NCBI GenBank assembly: GCA_902702965.1
Contig: CACRXP010000012.1
Coordinates: forward strand, 1,511,383-1,575,382
From: Spirometra erinaceieuropaei
Taxonomy: Eukaryota; Platyhelminthes; Cestoda; Diphyllobothriidea; Diphyllobothriidae
DNA length: 64,000 nt
Direction of reading: 5' to 3'
The first letter of the stretch is position 1; the number at the start of each line of letters is the position of its first letter. Position numbers and translations under genes: made by a program. A model generated the notes under the pieces. The model did not search any database, was not told the DNA's origin, and worked only from the letters and a program-made list of their open reading frames with translations. Below, piece after piece: positions 12,110 to 24,000 of this stretch.

Positions 12110-12160
12110 TCAGAAGATGAAGACGCGATCACTGGGACAAGAAGTTTATTTGCCTGACGT
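12110..12160 (+). repeat. Inverted repeat arm (left) of Penelope-like fragment
   Basis: The block including GATCACTGGGACAAGAAG and TTATTTGCCTGACGTT recurs in reverse complement at 12808-12858 with one or two changes. Confidence 0.85.
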
Positions 12161-12807
12161 TACGTTGCCAAAAGACCCGCTGCCACGGCAGGAAACGTCT
12201 GGAGTCGTTTACCGGATCTGGTGTAGTTGCGGACAAAGCAATGATGTCGGAGAAACTGGGAGATTACTCCGTACGCGACTTGCCGAGCACGCAGCAGCAG
12301 TGAGGCGGTGAGACGCTAACTCTCAGGTGGCGGCACACTCGACGGGACCCGGCCATATTTTCAAATTTCAAGAGGCCGAAATCCTCGCAAGAGGTGACAA
12401 CCGCGTGAGCCGCGAGCTGCTCGAGTCATGGTTCTCAGGCCCGCAATCCATCAACAAACACAATGACCTCCCGGTGCCCTATTGCGTATTGCGATTTTCC
12501 CTGGGCAGGAGAATCAGTCACGTGGGGAGGGCGCGGGTGAGCAATTATCACGGTGACAGTGAGCCAGTTTGCCGAGCAATCGTCACACCAGCATCGAGCA
12601 CGGATGACGAAATCGCGGCAATTAACAACTCGGACTCGGACCGCCAAGCCACCGCCGCATCAATTACGACCCCAGCGGCGATTGTGAGAACTGTTAATTG
12701 CAGCGCGCATACGGTCCTACGGCAGCCACGTGCTATAAATACTGCACTCCTGGTGCCACATTCACCTCTATCTGCGAATGTCTCTGATGATGGATTCGAG
12801 TGAGAAT

Positions 12808-12858
12808 CCGAAACGTCAGGCAAATAAACTTCTTGTCCCAGTGATCGCATCTTCATCT
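12808..12858 (-). repeat. Inverted repeat arm (right) of Penelope-like fragment
   Basis: Reverse complement of the arm at 12110-12160. The same tail sequence marks the 3' end of the copies at 7.7 and 52.9 kb. Confidence 0.85.
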
Positions 12859-12904
12859 TCTGAACTGCTACCTGGGACTCGCCTGTTCGCTTCTATCAGA
12901 AAGG

Positions 12905-13410
12905 GTATCGTTTGGTCTTAAAAAGTTTATAGTTGTGAGATCGTTTAAGATCATGAAATATTCATTCATGTAGCATTGCATCGACGCATTTTTGATGTTA
13001 CTTATGAAATAAACCAGGTACCCCTATTATTTGTCCCAATTGATGAGTGCAATACAACGCATCCTAACAGCATAGAGAAATTTGTGATACACCTTTGACG
13101 GGATGCATACAACATGCGATTTGGCAACCAAGAAGGCAAGTGGGACGGCAGGTTGGATTCAAAATTGTTTGGGGACTGGAAAAATATGTAAAAAGTGAAA
13201 GATACTTTCTCTTCAGGTAGAAAATCTGGAGAAGATATAGTTTGCTAACAAACGAATACAAAATAAAATATTTTCTGCAAGTTTTTCATAAAATATATTT
13301 GAATTTATGAGGGCATCCTAAAAAAGTAAGAGAGCGCATACTACTCAAATAGTCGGTTTCTGCAGAGTGCCAAAACAAAACTCGTTCAATAGGGGGCATC
13401 CTGAAATGAC
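12905..13410. mobile_element. TA-flanked palindromic DNA element, copy F (fragment)
   Basis: The middle and right arm of the roughly 990-bp palindromic family can be followed. The central TTGTGAGATCGTTTAAGA-like part aligns with about 21975 of copy B. The right arm with ATAAAATATATTTGAATTTA (about 13289) aligns with about 22332. Both terminal repeats are lost. Confidence 0.6.
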
Positions 13411-16400
13411 TGGGATATCTTTTGGCAATGCTTTAGGATATTTAATATTACAATCCTATTTTAGTAGTCTTTCCGAGTGGAAGAGACATTTCAAAATATC
13501 GGTCAAAACTTTGGGGCTATAGTTCCCTAAAGCAGCTTGTTATTTCATTTACTCTACTTTTCTGCTGGCGCCTCTGAACCACAAAATACGTGTCGCCTAA
13601 GCAAATGTTGGTGTGCATCGTCACAAGTCTATCGGTTTTGCACTTGCACACATTGCTCACGGACATCCGGTCATCGCATGGGCCTAGTAGGCCCCATGCG
13701 CCCCCATTTAAATCTTCGACAAAGCCGCAATCCGTACGCCATAATTACATCTTGATTTGCCTCCCTGGGACACATATAGACCCCCAGCACACCATATAAC
13801 CAGTCATACCTCTTTCCGGCGCAAGCATACTGTTTGCCTAGTCGTCGCCTGTATGGCGTATTTGATCTCTCATAAGCACACATGCCCGGATGCACAGGCA
13901 GTTTAGCAAACACTGTTTCCCCGAAACACTGAATTAACCTGAATTACAGGAATGCCGTAAACATTGCCTTGGCATAGGCAGTCCTTGGCAGGACAGTCCC
14001 GTCCGCTGGGCCAAATGGACCAGTGTAGAAGTACGGCGTTAAGATTATTGTTGTCTTTAAATCTCCGCACTGGTTAAAACAACAGGCCCTGGCGCAAGTA
14101 CAGTATTGCAGACGCAAAACACCTGAAGGATCGTTCAAATATTAAATGTTGTGGAAAGGCCTGCGTTCCCTGGCTCCTTACCCGTTATGACAAAAGACTT
14201 GTTCAGTCCGCTTCAGTGTAACACGGAAGACATTCAGAATGTACTAAAGGTTATATGAGAGACGGCTATAATACAACTTGAATAACTGAGAACATGCGAT
14301 CCTCTCAGAGGCGGAGGTGGGGAGGTTCAGAAACCAAAAGTAAATATTTGTCCCCACTCAGCCCTGACTTGTCGAAGTGGAAAGGTCGGAAACAAGAAGG
14401 TCCCCCAAATCGAAAGTCAGGGGAGGTGAATTGGATGAGGTTAGTCCTTGCTGAGAGAAGGTGCGTACAAGAGACTTTGCAAGCAGTCGCCGAGAGCTGT
14501 TTCCTGCTTGCCTGTATTGTGTGCGCCTCTATTCTGTCATAGAGCGTCTGCCCGTAACTAGTCAGCGAAGAAACTGCGTCGATTGGCTTCAAGCGCTTAA
14601 GGGCGTACGCAAACACGTGAGAGAATGGATCCCACTGGCGGATTTCCAGCTTATGCTCGTCAAGGTGGGCCCCAAGTTTCCGGCCATTATGACCAACATC
14701 AACGCAAGGGCAGTTAACACATGTAATGAGATAGACGACATTAGTTTACTGATCGTTGCTGTGCGGAGGGAAGACGCCCGTCAGTCGTTTCTGAAATTCT
14801 TGGCATGTAGGGCAGGGAGTAAATTTTTCGTGACACACTGTCTCTGCCATAGTCGGAACATTGTGGTTGTTTCGGGCGTCCACAATTTTCCACAAAGCAG
14901 GCTAAGTGTCCGGTGAGCTGGAAAAACCGATACATAGAAGTCAGTTCTTAAGTAAATCATCGTTTCTGTTGTATTGTTCTCACTCGTTATCTCTCTTATG
15001 AAGCGACAGGGCGCAGCTGAAAAGCAGTCGCGAAATGTTTTGGTACCAATAAATCATGCGGTTCTTGCCTACTTCAGTAAGGAAAGACCCAATTAAATAG
15101 GGTTCAGACGCAGCTTCTTTTATGGACAGCAAGGTGGTTGCTCTTGTAGTTAAGAATGATCTCGACGATAGAGCGTGCTCGGTAGACTAAATTCAGAGCA
15201 GGATTACAGTCAGGAGTTCTGCACAAGCCTCTGCACCGCACTTTCCGGTAATGGGGGATTTCAGCTGCTACCGACTTTTCGCCACTATGTAACTGCGGTC
15301 TTTTGGATTCAGACGCATCAGGGAAACTGCAAGAACAGCTCCGATCCACGATCACTGTCACCTTTTTGGAGCACCGAATACTACCTGATGAGGAATGAAG
15401 AAGGTCGACAGCATGGTATTTGCGTCAATATTGCTTGGAGAGCTTGTCATCACACACCGAGAGAAGGGCCGGCATCTGTTAGGAAACAGTAACCTCCCGA
15501 GGACCATGGAGTAGGAACGACAATGTCCAGAGTGGGCATGGAAAAAACTGGTGTCAAAGATTTGTAGTGTTTATAGTGGCCGCCTAGTATGACGTGTCAC
15601 CCGCAACTCACGTAAAATCATGCCAACTTCACATCGTTTATTTTCGTTTTTATGGAAGGGAAGCGCCATCAAATCCTGCTTTTAGTTACGTGAATTGAAG
15701 GGAATAAATGGCGTACGCAAGACCTAGAGCAAACGCGGACAGATATTCCCTTGCTAAACCGGTGTCTAGGACCAGTGCAGAACAAAAATCATTGCATATT
15801 CACCTTCCAACGTTGCGGCACCCGTCAAGATTAAAGGTCTTCAACTACCATTTTGGATAACCGATTTTGTTTTGTTCAGTAGCCATTTTGGCGAAATCAT
15901 GTGACAGGAACAACAGTAGTTCTTTCTATTGGAATGGCATGACTGAGAGGGATGATTGGTCATGAATAAACATCAAATCCCCGGCCCCGCCTTTTGCACT
16001 ACTGCTGATGAGAAAACCCGACACTTTGACCGTCGTGACAGACGATGTCTGTTGTGGGACGGCACGGACATCAGTGAGCGCGGCGTGATCATGCAGCTGG
16101 GTGTGACGCCACCCCCCAATGCTGACATTTGTTGTGGTTGGGTACCCCCTACAACCCTTCTCGGACTTCGATCTATCGTCCGTGCCGGTACGGCGCATCT
16201 ACCGCCTGACCCGTTTCAGGGGCAGAGGACATCCACTCACTGCATGACGGAGTAAGCCTGCCCATCTTGGACTAGATAGGTCCTTTCTGGTACGTTGTTC
16301 TGTGGGTTTCAGCCTGAGCTAGTAAGGATGCCAAGCCGGAGCTTGTCACCTTCGAAGTTCCGTTCGTGTTCCACGCTTCCTACAGCAGCCTTTTTTTCTT

Positions 16401-16770
16401 ACTGGTGATTTTCCCTAGCTATGAAAATTCCGAAGTCACTGTAAGACAGATGCTCGCGTTAATAAAATTTATATCCAGTTCTCTGCATAGGCATGAGCTT
16501 TTAACCGACAGCGTGCCAGTCCGGGTTTCGCCAAATTCTTCACAGTGTGTACCTCTTATCGGAAGAACTTTAAAATCTAACGCATCTATTTCCCTCCTTG
16601 ATTTTAGCTACTTTCACCATCACTTTTTCTGATAAAAAAATTCGCCAATCGAGCATTATATTCTTCCACAACACCTGAACTAGTAGTTACAGCCACCCCT
16701 GCTTTGACCAATGCTCTCTTGGGAGAGTGATGGGTCGATTTCAGGGGCCGGATTCTGTTCAAGCGGAAGT
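13411..16770. other. No gene identified; one zinc-finger remnant
   Basis: Short open frames only. At about 13615-13720 the plus frame reads CTHCSRTSGHRMGLVGPMRP, which resembles the C2H2 finger module found downstream of the RTE-like element at 48.4 kb, so a retroelement scrap is likely. A 24-bp palindrome (GCATGGGCCTAGTAGGCCCC core) sits at about 13676-13699. The GC-rich stretch 15930-16250 may be another dispersed repeat. Nothing else is supportable. Confidence 0.35.
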
Positions 16771-16779
16771 TAAAATGGG

Positions 16780-16995
16780 GTACCCATGGCTAAGGTATTT
16801 TTAGACAGAATGGTATTATCGAACAAAGACAAGGGAGACTGGAATGGCCATTTCTGGCTTATTAGCCGTCGTCAGCCAGTCATACCCAAACTCGAAGTGT
16901 GGCACACCCGAGGCTCGAACTCGCAACCTGTTTGTTAGAAGTGCACGCCTCTAACCACTGAGCCACGAGCCCGTTTCCCTGTCGGTTTTCGATCG
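16780..16995 (-). mobile_element. tRNA-derived SINE
   Basis: Read on the minus strand, the head shows a good box A (TGGCTCAGTGGTTAGAGG, 16948-16965) and box B (GGTTGCGAGTTCGAGCCTC, 16911-16929), as in a tRNA promoter. It then passes to the body GACTGGCTGACGACGGCTAA and ends in CTCCCTTGTCTTTGTTCG. The same arrangement is seen at 59945-60115, 60116-60245 and 53560-53740. It is non-coding and would be mobilised by a partner LINE. Confidence 0.8.
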
Positions 16996-17009
16996 GGAAT
17001 ATACAATAG

Positions 17010-17162
17010 TAGGGGGAGCTCACCGATAGTTCTTACGAAACTCACTCGTTCTGTTGTGCCTCATGGACCCTCTCTCGAGCCCAGGCAGCAGCCGCACATC
17101 GGCGCATGAGATAGGCAGAACGAGTGAGTTCCTTAAGAACGATCGGTGAGCGCCCCCACCAT
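17010..17162. mobile_element. Hairpin MITE, about 150 bp
   Basis: Left arm 17011-17056 and right arm 17111-17162 are inverted copies: GCTCACCGATAGTTCTTACG versus, on the other strand, GCTCACCGATCGTTCTTAAG, both running into ACTCACTCGTTCTG. The arms surround a CTCTCGAGCC-containing loop. A second, half copy lies at 59816-59935. Confidence 0.75.
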
Positions 17163-18475
17163 TAAGGTATTTTTTTCCCTCGTACTATCCACGAGTGTTG
17201 GACCAATAGTGCTTGCCTAACTCTTGTAGCCAAATCGCGGCCACGTGTGTGATAAGCCGTCATTCTGCGACGACTGGTAGCAGGTTTGTTCCACTTCTTG
17301 CGTGGTAGATTGTGGTAGCACCGCTTTCCGAATAGAAACGTTCGGTAGAACCTCCAGACGAGCATACCCTTGCTGGTGTAAGAGTATCATTCTCTCTATA
17401 TCAATAAGCGTTTCAATAATCAACAAACGCTATCCTTTTTAATCTACCGCATTCCAGACTGGTTTCGCCGACTTTAAAGAGTTTTACTGAATAAATTACG
17501 ACGGTGTCAATCAGGCAGGAATCCATATGCTGCATGAGAACAGTTGTCACTAAACGGTCACCTTGTCACCCACAGATAACTTTGGCAGAATTTTGCCGTC
17601 TAAGAAAAAGAATGTATAAATTTTATCGGCAGAATGTTTGAGGTTTCATCTCGTCACTTGTTCTCAAGCGAGGATTTGGCTCATCAAAGTGCTGTATAAT
17701 CTTTCGGCAGGTCAAGGCTCGCTAAGGAGAATAATACTGTTACTAGCTGTTTCACCTCAATAAGATGGAAAAGAGCTCATTAAGCACCAAATCATTCAAT
17801 TAAATGTCGTAAATATTTCCACGCAACGTTTTCGTAAACGTTATAGAATATCTTGTTTAATATGGCCGGTTAATTAAGAAAGGGTTAGAGTGGACAGTCC
17901 TAGAAAACCAGTGGACAAATTTGGTAAATAACCACAATCTAGCACCTGCGCTTTGACTAATTTTCCTTTGGACGAAAACGGAAACCAATTTATGCAGTTT
18001 CAAAAAGTGTCCCTCTATGACGAAGCCGTTATGCGCATCCTGCCATCCCCACGAACACGCGTAATGGGCGCGACAAGGCACGGGTGACCATAATCAATTA
18101 CTGGATGTGGGATGAACGGTAGTCGGAGATTGGGCACAGAGGGAACATGCGATCAGCATACCCAAGATGAGCAAGATACCCCCTTGCTCCCACGAGTTTG
18201 CTGCCACATGGAGTTGCCAGATGTCCACAGGGCCAAATTATAAATCCAAACTCAAAGAAAAATTGCGAGGGAAAGAAGTCAAAAACTACATTATGCAAAT
18301 AAGTGCTCAAAGGACCTTAGGCAACAAAGAAATATCACCTTAAGGAAACAAGCTCCTAAAACAAAACACAAAACATTAACACAAAAGTAATAAATAAGCG
18401 GATCAAAGGGAATTAAAGTCAAACACAGGGGCTACGATGAATCACAGGCGGCGGACAGCGTGAGTGAACACCTAA
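17163..18475. other. 3' flank of the LIN54-like gene; no other gene seen
   Basis: No recognisable repeat or exon. No AATAAA on the minus strand is evident just below the stop at 18476. The 3' end of the transcript is therefore not placed. Confidence 0.3.
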
Positions 18476-18892
18476 CTAGCAGAACTGATTCGTGAGATCA
18501 GAAGCGACGTCATAAGTGAGATAGCCATCAGTCCGGGACTCGTCATTCTCGGCTCGTAGAGCGGCTGCGGCGAGGTTGGCCTCCATATCCTCCGGCCCAG
18601 GAGAGAGTGGGTCCTGGGTATGGCCGGCCTGGAAGTCCTCCAGACCAGCAACCGATTCTGCCGCAGCCATCAAAAGAGCTGGTGGTGGTGGCTGTGGCGG
18701 TGCTGCTGATGGTGAGAGAACAGTATATGGAGGAAAGTGAAAGACTGAATCATCTGCACCCACACCCTGTACCGGATTTAGGCCCTCAGTCAGCTCGTTT
18801 ACCGCCAGGGTTATTGGTCTGATATCGTCTGATTGGCCAGGAAGCATCGTAAAACCGTCGGGGGCTGTACCTGAGATGTTGACAACCTTCAT
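18476..18892 (-). CDS. LIN54: LIN54-like gene, last exon (C-terminal extension)
   Basis: This 417-nt exon follows a clean acceptor (GCTTTCTTTTAG) and opens in phase 0 with ATGAAGGTTGTC. It encodes 138 residues and ends TGC TAG at 18476-18478. The peptide is acidic and proline/alanine-rich (for example PPYTVLSPSAAPPQPPPP near residue 55-70) with no domain I recognise. Known LIN54 proteins end shortly after the helical region encoded at 25631-25799, so this exon and the one at 20643 form an extension. The phase-0 match to the preceding donor and the protein-like composition support real coding. The alternative, a separate small gene starting at this ATG, cannot be excluded. Confidence 0.7.
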   Translation of the reverse strand: MKVVNISGTAPDGFTMLPGQSDDIRPITLAVNELTEGLNPVQGVGADDSVFHFPPYTVLSPSAAPPQPPPPALLMAAAESVAGLEDFQAGHTQDPLSPGPEDMEANLAAAALRAENDESRTDGYLTYDVASDLTNQFC

Positions 18893-20642
18893 CTAAAAGA
18901 AAGCTTTTAAGGGTTAGAAGGGCGACTTGAACCTTCGTATATTTAACAGTCGAGAAAGTCTCACAATGCGGTGCATCGCTCACATCCTAAATGCATAAGT
19001 GCCAAAAACCAAAACAGATCAGTTCTGCACAAATCCAACGCAAGTATATGATAGTGCCGTACTTGAATGAGGGAGCCCTTATGACATAAAGTATTGTCTA
19101 CGGCATCAACAAGCGACGAATTTAATAATAAAGAAGGGACTACCTTAGAGTGCACAACACTTTCACATCACCCGTCCGGCAAGACAGCACGTAAAAAAAC
19201 TCGCAACTGGAAGATGGAGTCCTTAAAACTTAAGAGTAGATATATATTTCAATGGCCTTCTGTCCGGAATGCCAAATAAGTAGCATATGAATGCGCCGAC
19301 CAATATATGTTAATACTGAACAGGTAGGCCAACAAGCGTAACAAAGAACATGCCCAAAATAGCACGAGACTGAATTGCCGATACGGCCCTATTCTAGGAT
19401 TGGATGCAGGCGATTCCGTATTAAACTGAGACCGATTCAACTCTGACCTGGAGACTCAGTCTGGAACCCTCGCCAAGGAGACTAGAATGATAATTTCTGA
19501 CTTTTTAACTTTGGTCAGCCAGCCCTGTCCTAACCTCAGGCTGGGAAACTCAAGTCTCAAACTCTGGTCATCTGGTCGGCTAGCACTTCAGTCCGACGTT
19601 CTGCCATAGCTGTGGTAGGCGGTGAACGAAACGTGCTACGAGACGGTGACTTGTGATTAGGCGAGTCGGTTTTTGGAAGTGGGAGATTTAAGACATTATT
19701 TTTCTAAGAAAGAGGGTTTCGAATGCGCCAATGAGTCGAACACAGTCACCCTTCTACTAATTCCATCAGCGCATTATACTGCAAACTTTTCTATAGACGC
19801 CTGATACTAAAAAATTGGTAGCAAACTAAAACGTCTTGGTAAATGACAAAATTAACGATTGTTCGGAGTTGTATGAAACGAGGAACTGAATCCTGCAAGT
19901 AATCGGGTTGTGCAGAAAACTTACAAAGTAAGCGAATAAAAGCATAACATATTCTTCGTGGTGGTTGGAAAAAGCACTACGCAGGGAACTTCTGTTCCGT
20001 AACAATCCATTTGAAAATCCAGTCGTTGGCATAAATAGATATACATGCGAACGAAAATGACGTGAGATAAACGACAAAGACAAGACGTGTAATCCTTAAC
20101 TCGGTGGAGCGGGTACCCAAAAGCTTGCACTTGAGCTTGAGGCATAATGCTTTGGGACCCGCTTCAACCGTACGATTTAAACAAATGTGTTGCTTTTGTA
20201 CTGAAAAAACAAAAAAATATTTGCTGCAAAGCAGGCCGCACAGATCTAAAAAAGAAATTAAATTCGCCAAACAGGGGGTCACTTCTGACTTTTGTGTGTC
20301 TGCAAAGTTGTTGCGATGTGTCAGTTCGGATGACGTTCTTTTGTAGGCGCAAGACCAACAAATACGCCGTAGAACTCAAAATATTGCCAAAGCGAGGGGT
20401 CTTGGTTTCAGTCTCATCCAAAAATGCCAAAACTTTTTATCAAGGTTTACGACTGCGGCCAGAAAATTTTACTTCGCATTGCTTATTCTGGAGTTGTCTA
20501 TTAAAGTCAGTAGCTAAGCTGGTCATTTGGAAAAATCGTAGCTCTGCGTATGGCACAATACGTATTTTTAGAACAGCGGACATAATAATTCTTAGCAAAT
20601 CTTTAAGTGTAAAAGCACTTGCAAAACAAGGACCACGCTCAC
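18893..20642 (-). other. LIN54-like intron (1750 nt)
   Basis: The intron is bounded by donor GTGAGC at 20642 and acceptor TTTCTTTTAG at 18893. It holds a diverged SINE-like segment at about 19455-19625 and otherwise nothing recognisable. Confidence 0.65.
19455..19625 (-). mobile_element. Diverged SINE (intronic)
   Basis: The segment AAGGAGACTAGAATGATAAT, followed by GGTCAGCCAGCCCTGTCC and a degraded tRNA-like head, aligns with the SINE family at 16.8 and 60.0 kb in the same (minus) orientation. It is heavily mutated. Confidence 0.5.
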
Positions 20643-21038
20643 GTCATCATAGAAGAAGGGCATTGGACAAACTTGGCCATCGGGTCCGACCATTCCAAAG
20701 CATTTCTCGTCAAAGACCCCGGGTTGCATGCAAACCTGAGGCGACTCAGTAACCACATCTTCGTTAACAGTAAATGCTGCTCCATCGTAAATGAACTCAT
20801 TGGAGACCGCGGGGTCGGACTTATAGGTGAACTCAAGTAATTGTGGTTCCAGCATAAGAGAGTCCCCAGTAGCATTCACACAGGCTTGCCCTGGGTTAGT
20901 GTAAATGTAATCGCAACTGGCATTTTCAACAGGTGCAATAGGAAAGGGTTGGGCTGGCCTGGCCATCGGGACTAGAGGGTGGATGGCAGTTTCCTCCAGG
21001 TTAGTGCACTCAGCGGCGGACTTCTGGAGATTTCGCAA
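20643..21038 (-). CDS. LIN54: LIN54-like gene, exon encoding first part of C-terminal extension
   Basis: This exon of 396 nt (132 codons) enters in phase 0 after acceptor TATACTGTTGCAG (ending 21039) and leaves in phase 0 at donor GTGAGC (20642). The peptide starts LRNLQKSAAECTNLEET. It is rich in Pro, Val, Glu and Cys, with pieces such as VCMQPGVFDEKCFGMVGPDG. No known domain is recognised. It joins in frame to ...ILESVDK of the upstream exon and to MKVVN of the last exon. The consistent phases across 5 kb and the open 132 codons support it as coding. The function of the extension is unknown. Confidence 0.72.
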
Positions 21039-24000
21039 CTGCAACAGTATATTTCGGATGATCGTAAATAGAAGAGTAACAATTTAAATATTTATGGTCC
21101 GGCAACAACTTAAAGTTTGAACGGAATGTAATTAAAAAAAGGAGGGAGAGTTGCATGGAGTGTCTGTATTTAAAGAAATATCTAGGCAGTTCATATCATA
21201 ATCCGTTCAAAATATTAAAGAAATACGGGGAAGGTATCTTTCGATTAAAATGTACATTACAAACACTTATCAAGTTAAATGAATAATATAAGTATTATTA
21301 ACAAGCAGGTATATTATACGACACAAAAAATGACAATTAGAACGGTTGAGCATATCCGAAGGGTGCCAGGAAGTTAGTCGAAAGTATCCGCATAAAAGAA
21401 ACGTTATGCGCTCACCAACCATATGAAAGTCAGAATAGCACATACAGTGTTGCGTCAGAAGTTAAGTTGATTATACATGTTAACAAGCATTCCAGTGCAC
21501 ATCGCATAGGACCAAGCCGTAGGATGTCCTTCCATGGAAAACCCTACACAGTACGCTTCCGTCATCGTGGCAGACAATTTGAACAACTCCATCAGACATA
21601 CAGTGCGTGACCGATCTCATGAAATGTTGACCGAAATTCTGAACTTCGTTTTCGATTAGGAAGGGTTACTTAGGTGGGCTTGTAATAGTGATTAGCGTGC
21701 GGCATAATCCTATAGCATTTCGGACTCGCCATGATGCCGGCTTTTGGATGCACTCTTTCTTGACCTCCTACAGAAACCGTACACTGTAAAGAATGCCTTT
21801 TAATGTAGCATTCATTTTTCCAATGGATTTTCGATGGTCTTATAAATTCAAATATATTTTATAGAAAACGTGCACAAAATAATCTTTCTTTTACTCATTT
21901 GGCAGAAAATAACATTTTCTTTGCAGTTAAAGCACGAAGAAAGTGTGTATTAAGGTTTTAAAAAAGCTTCTAATTGTGAGATTTTTAAGACCGTGCGATG
22001 TCTATGCATACAGGACAGCACATGTTCGTTTACCACTGCTCATCATGAAATATACAACACAGTTCGGATCCGTTGAGAAATTTTATGAAGCTTATGTGAC
22101 ATCTTCCTAAAGGCATGGAGGAATATATGATTTTCCTTACGCGGAATGCATGCACCTTGTTGACTGAAATCGCTGAGCACTGATGCAATGCAGATCAGGC
22201 CCAAAAATATCCGAGAATTGCGAAAATTTTTTTGAAACCTAAAAATACACTTTCTTCGTGCTTTAAATGCAAAGAAAATGTTATTTTCTGTCAAATGAGT
22301 AAAAGAAAGATTATTTTGTGCACGTTTTCTATAAAATATATTTGAATTTATAAGACCATCGAAAATCCATTGAAAAAATGAATGCTACATTAAAAGTCAT
22401 TTTTTACAGTGTACGGTTTCTGTAGGAGGTCAAGAAAGAGTGCATCCAAAAGCCGGCATCATGGCGAGTCCGAAATGCTATAGGATTATGCCGCACGCTA
22501 ATCACTATTACAAGCCCGCCTAAGTAACCCTTCCTAATCGAAATCGAAGTTCAGAATTTCGGCCAACATTTCATGAGATCGGTCACGCACTGTATATTCG
22601 AGCTGTAAAATGTGCGCACTGTGAGGCACTCAGTGTTGATTACATTCAAAGTGAGGATGTTCAAATATCCAACAGGTTCCTCAGGACCCTAGTTTCTAGT
22701 ACTAGCTAAGATTATACCACATCCCCTGAGAGAAGCGTAAATATGTTCGATAACTCAAACGCTCGACTATAACCCACTTTGTTTAGATGTGCATTAAAAA
22801 ATTGATGGACGGCAGCAGATATTTAATGTAAAGATCTCTTGAGCATTAGTCACATATCGGCTTAAAAGGATGGCAAATAACAGGGTTCGTTCCTAAACGC
22901 TCCTTTTTATATTTTTACAGAACAGTTACCAACTGCTCGAGACTTAAGTTCAGATAACTTGTCCCAATCTTATATACGGACTTGCATGTTTTTCGTTTGT
23001 TTCAAACGTGTTTCAGAAAAAAAGAATTAACCAAAGGTAGTTGAGGAAGCCTTTGACGTCAATAAGTGCGGAAATTTTAAATAAATATTGCCAATCAATT
23101 TTAACCTCCTTCGTATTTTAAAGTGCTGTTCAGCGGGTCTGACCATAAAAATTTTGTTTTCGGAAAACACAATTTTTGGCCTCTGTCTTTTAGAGCGCTT
23201 CCTTTTCTTTATTCTCCTTTGAAGGCTGTAATCTAACATATTTCGGTAATGTAGACCGTCTCCAACATCTCTATAAAGGTGGAAATGAATTCTGAAACTA
23301 ATGATCTAGGTCATCTGCCCATATTTATTGTTGAAATAACCGAGAACGCCGGAAGAAACAGAAATGGGCACAAATACTTTCAAAATATTTTTGTTACCAG
23401 AACGCGAATAATAGAAAATATAAACCAATTTCCATAAAATCTTAGCAAATAAGACTTCGAAGCTGCCCTAGAAAACCCTGAACGTCACCATTACAGACCA
23501 TACACTAGAGATAAGTAGGACTACATAACGGTAAACCTCTCACATTCTGTCATTCGGAACTCCTAAGCATTGTAGCTATTTACGATAGCAAGCTATATTC
23601 CACACAGAGCTTTAACAGGCAGATGCTGCTGGGGGGGGGGGGGGAATGGGACCAAGATGTCCATTCTGACGGTACAGGGGACCCGTATCCAAATCTTTTA
23701 TTAACGGAGTACTAGCTATGAGTCTGTATCATCGAATCGTAGAGTGTACGACCGCCTGCAAAGAGCAGCTGAAATGTTCGTATTTCATCCAACAAAAAGG
23801 TGAAAAAATGAGAATAATTTCCACGAAGAGGTGAAGAAAGTGAGAGAAAAATGAATTCCATTAAGATATGAAAACCTGCTCATTAGCTTATCAGTTAAAT
23901 ACTTCAAAAGTGCAGCAAAATGCCACTATACGACGATATCTCAAGGAAATTTCTATGATAAAAATTTTAAAGAGAAATCTCCTGAGAACAGTGTAGGGCA

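Larger units (their letters stand above)
12051..12860 (+). mobile_element. Penelope-like element, GIY-YIG endonuclease end
   Basis: One reading frame runs from 12051 to 12803, broken only by a TGA at 12309-12311. The protein matches the C-terminal GIY-YIG endonuclease of Penelope-like retroelements. It contains GVVYRIWCSCGQSN, then DVGETGRLLRTRLAEHA, then EAEILARGDNRVSRELLESW and a GPQSINKHND block. The tyrosine of the second motif (YVG) is replaced by Asp. The reverse transcriptase part is missing (5' truncated). About 50 bp near the start (12110-12160) recur inverted at the end (12808-12858), so the fragment is bracketed by inverted repeats. The family cuts DNA and primes reverse transcription at the target; this copy should be inactive. 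Confidence 0.85.

Noticed and set aside
14294..14916. Overlapping open frames on both strands
   Set aside because: No domain, no splice signals of note, both strands open.
16905..16973. Possible functional tRNA gene (A and B boxes)
   Set aside because: The cloverleaf is incomplete and the sequence continues into the shared SINE body and tail. The same head recurs at several loci.
20147..20752. 201-codon open frame on the plus strand
   Set aside because: It overlaps the LIN54-like exon at 20643-21038 in antisense and has no domain or splice logic. The spliced minus-strand gene explains the region better.
22043..22294. Open frames inside palindromic elements (also 54216-54416, 61758-61997, 62028-62286)
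   Set aside because: Not shared between copies in the same position and mirrored on the other strand by the inverted arms, so not a transposase.
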